DNA from: Flavobacteriaceae bacterium
Lineage (GTDB): Bacteria; Bacteroidota; Bacteroidia; Flavobacteriales; Flavobacteriaceae
Assembly: GCA_018623655.1 (NCBI GenBank)
Contig: JAAZVG010000083.1
Location: 1-6,562, forward strand
Direction of reading: 5' to 3'
DNA: 6,562 bases
Part shown: positions 5,277 through 6,562 of the stretch, piece by piece
Layout: every line of letters starts with the position of its first letter
Position numbering within the stretch: position 1 is the first letter of the stretch
Notes under the pieces: generated by a model
The model's input: only the letters and a program-made list of their open reading frames with translations
What the model was told of the DNA's origin: nothing
The model's database searches: none
Position numbers and translations under genes: made by a program

Positions 5277-6562
5277 ATGAAAAAACTGTTTTATCTAGCA
5301 TTTTTCATGGCTTTGTCTATGGGATATGCACAAGACTATTTTCCATCAAATTCAGAGGTGAAAACTACTGAACAAGTATTCCGAGCGTTTACAGGAGCCA
5401 CGATTCACGTAGATCCGATGACAGTGGTTGAAAACGGAACCCTGCTCATTTACAACGATCAAATTGTGTCAGTAGGTAAGAACATAAAAATCCCGAGTAA
5501 TGCGGTAATTACAGACCTCTCGGGGACACACATCTATCCATCATTCATAGAAGTTTTCAGTGAATTTGGTGTAGAAAAACCAAAACGTGCACCAAGATCG
5601 GGAAGATCAGCACAGTACGAGCCCACCCGAGAAGGATTTTATTGGAATGATCACATTCGTTCAGAAACAAACGCCATTGACCATTTTACATATTCTTCGA
5701 GTAAAGCAGATAATTTTCGAAAAGCCGGATATGGAGTTGTAAATGCTCATCGAGCAGATGGCATTGCTAGAGGGACCAGTCTACTGATTGCTCTTGACGA
5801 CAAAGGAGATGCTTCTAATCGAATTTTGGACGACCGATCAGGAGCTTATTTTTCGTTTTCTAAAAGCATTCAATCTAGCCAATCGTATCCAAGTTCACTT
5901 ATGGGTGCTACAGCACTTTTAAGACAACTCAATCACGACTTAAACTGGTATTCTGCTGGTAAGGTTTCAACCAAGGATCGTGCGTTAGAAGCGCTAATAA
6001 CGCAAAAACGACTTCCTCATTTCTTTGATGCAGGAGGAAATGGAAACACCGTTCGAGCGCTTAAAATTGGTCAGCAATTCGGAATCAAATACAGTGTTTT
6101 AGGGGCTGGTGATGAATACCAGTATGTTAGAGAGTTAAAAAATTTCAACGCAACGGTAGTTATCCCACTTAACTTTCCGAAGGCCTACGATGTATCAGAC
6201 CCTATCTATGCTGATTACGTTTCACTCAAAGACATGAGACATTGGTATCAAGCACCATCAAATCCGAAGGTTCTTAGGGAAAATGGAATACGATTCGCTT
6301 TTACCACGCAAGGACTAAAATCAGCCAACCAACTTAAACAGCAAGTAATTTTAGCCATAGAACGAGGGTTAAGCGAGGCTGATGCTCTTGCAGCACTCAC
6401 TACAGTCCCTGCAGAAATTCTAGGAAAGCAATCAGAAATTGGAACATTGAGACAGGGAATGAAGGCGAATTTCACCGTTACCTCTGGTCCTATTTTTGAA
6501 AATGAAACCACGCTTTTTGAGCACTGGGTAAATGGTCATAAACACCTTTATGAGGATCTAAA
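5277..6562 (+). CDS. Secreted amidohydrolase-superfamily protein, N-terminal part (3' end cut by the window)
   Basis: An uninterrupted frame runs from the ATG at 5277 to the window end (428 codons). It opens with a signal peptide, MKKLFYLAFFMALSMGYA, with likely cleavage before Q19, so the product is exported. Next comes an amidohydrolase-type beta-sandwich entry ('ENGTLLIYNDQIVSVGKNIKIP', about 53-74) and a segment ending YPSFIEVFSEFG at the point where the barrel's first strand normally carries PGFIDxHxH. The C-terminal portion has the usual closing pattern: ALAALTTVPAEILG, then IGTLRQGMKANFTV. The HxH pair is absent, and FAFTTQGLKS stands where the G(S/T)D catalytic Asp is expected, so this half looks catalytically degenerate. 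Flavobacterial homologues known to me are about 1000 aa with two amidohydrolase-like halves; the second half would lie beyond the window. The substrate is unknown. Confidence 0.85.
   Translation, partial: MKKLFYLAFFMALSMGYAQDYFPSNSEVKTTEQVFRAFTGATIHVDPMTVVENGTLLIYNDQIVSVGKNIKIPSNAVITDLSGTHIYPSFIEVFSEFGVEKPKRAPRSGRSAQYEPTREGFYWNDHIRSETNAIDHFTYSSSKADNFRKAGYGVVNAHRADGIARGTSLLIALDDKGDASNRILDDRSGAYFSFSKSIQSSQSYPSSLMGATALLRQLNHDLNWYSAGKVSTKDRALEALITQKRLPHFFDAGGNGNTVRALKIGQQFGIKYSVLGAGDEYQYVRELKNFNATVVIPLNFPKAYDVSDPIYADYVSLKDMRHWYQAPSNPKVLRENGIRFAFTTQGLKSANQLKQQVILAIERGLSEADALAALTTVPAEILGKQSEIGTLRQGMKANFTVTSGPIFENETTLFEHWVNGHKHLYEDL

Noticed and set aside
6248..6511. Open frame on the minus strand opposite the amidohydrolase gene
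   Set aside because: It lies wholly within the long rightward coding frame that starts at 5277 and runs to the window end, and its translation shows no recognisable family; treated as a shadow. The other short minus-strand frames inside nrnA and the isomerase gene were rejected for the same reason.

Overview
The window reads as an AT-rich chromosomal housekeeping segment from a Bacteroidota member, most likely a marine-type Flavobacteriia. Four things point there. The gene set and order resemble those of flavobacterial genomes: a TPR-type protein divergent from recF, a DUF721/DciA gene, ndk, a DHH phosphoesterase, a cyclophilin-FKBP fusion and a two-domain amidohydrolase. Shine-Dalgarno sequences are missing and the sequence just before starts is A/T-rich. 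TAnnTTTG-like -7 boxes occur upstream of several genes. Two proteins have Bacteroidota-style lipoprotein signals.

Layout. Positions 1-37 hold the first 12 codons of a leftward gene that leaves the window; its start resembles the TPR-type protein usually divergent from recF. Positions 131-1503 hold recF and dciA-like DUF721, rightward and overlapping by 4 nt (ATGA). Positions 1508-2999 hold two leftward genes: ndk (nucleoside diphosphate kinase), which converges on dciA with only 4 bp between the stop codons, and upstream of it a PhoD-like metallophosphoesterase lipoprotein. Positions 3077-5222 hold two overlapping rightward genes: a DHH/DHHA1 phosphoesterase of the NrnA type and a lipoprotein peptidyl-prolyl isomerase joining a cyclophilin domain to an FKBP domain. 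From 5277 to the right edge runs the N-terminal 428 codons of a secreted amidohydrolase-superfamily protein, cut by the window end.

Functional picture. recF and dciA serve replication and repair. ndk and nrnA serve nucleotide supply and recycling of short RNA and pAp. The PhoD-like enzyme, the isomerase and the amidohydrolase are envelope proteins involved in phosphate-ester cleavage, folding of exported proteins and an unknown hydrolytic or binding role. Coding density is very high; the longest gap between genes is 93 bp (38-130). I see no RNA gene, mobile element, CRISPR array or long repeat.

I found no convincing undescribed system. The points most worth a second look are the apparently metal-site-less first half of the amidohydrolase, the two-family isomerase with no separate FKBP (GldI-like) gene beside it, the very tight convergent junction at 1501-1510, and an nrnA promoter candidate so close to the start that the mRNA may be leaderless.
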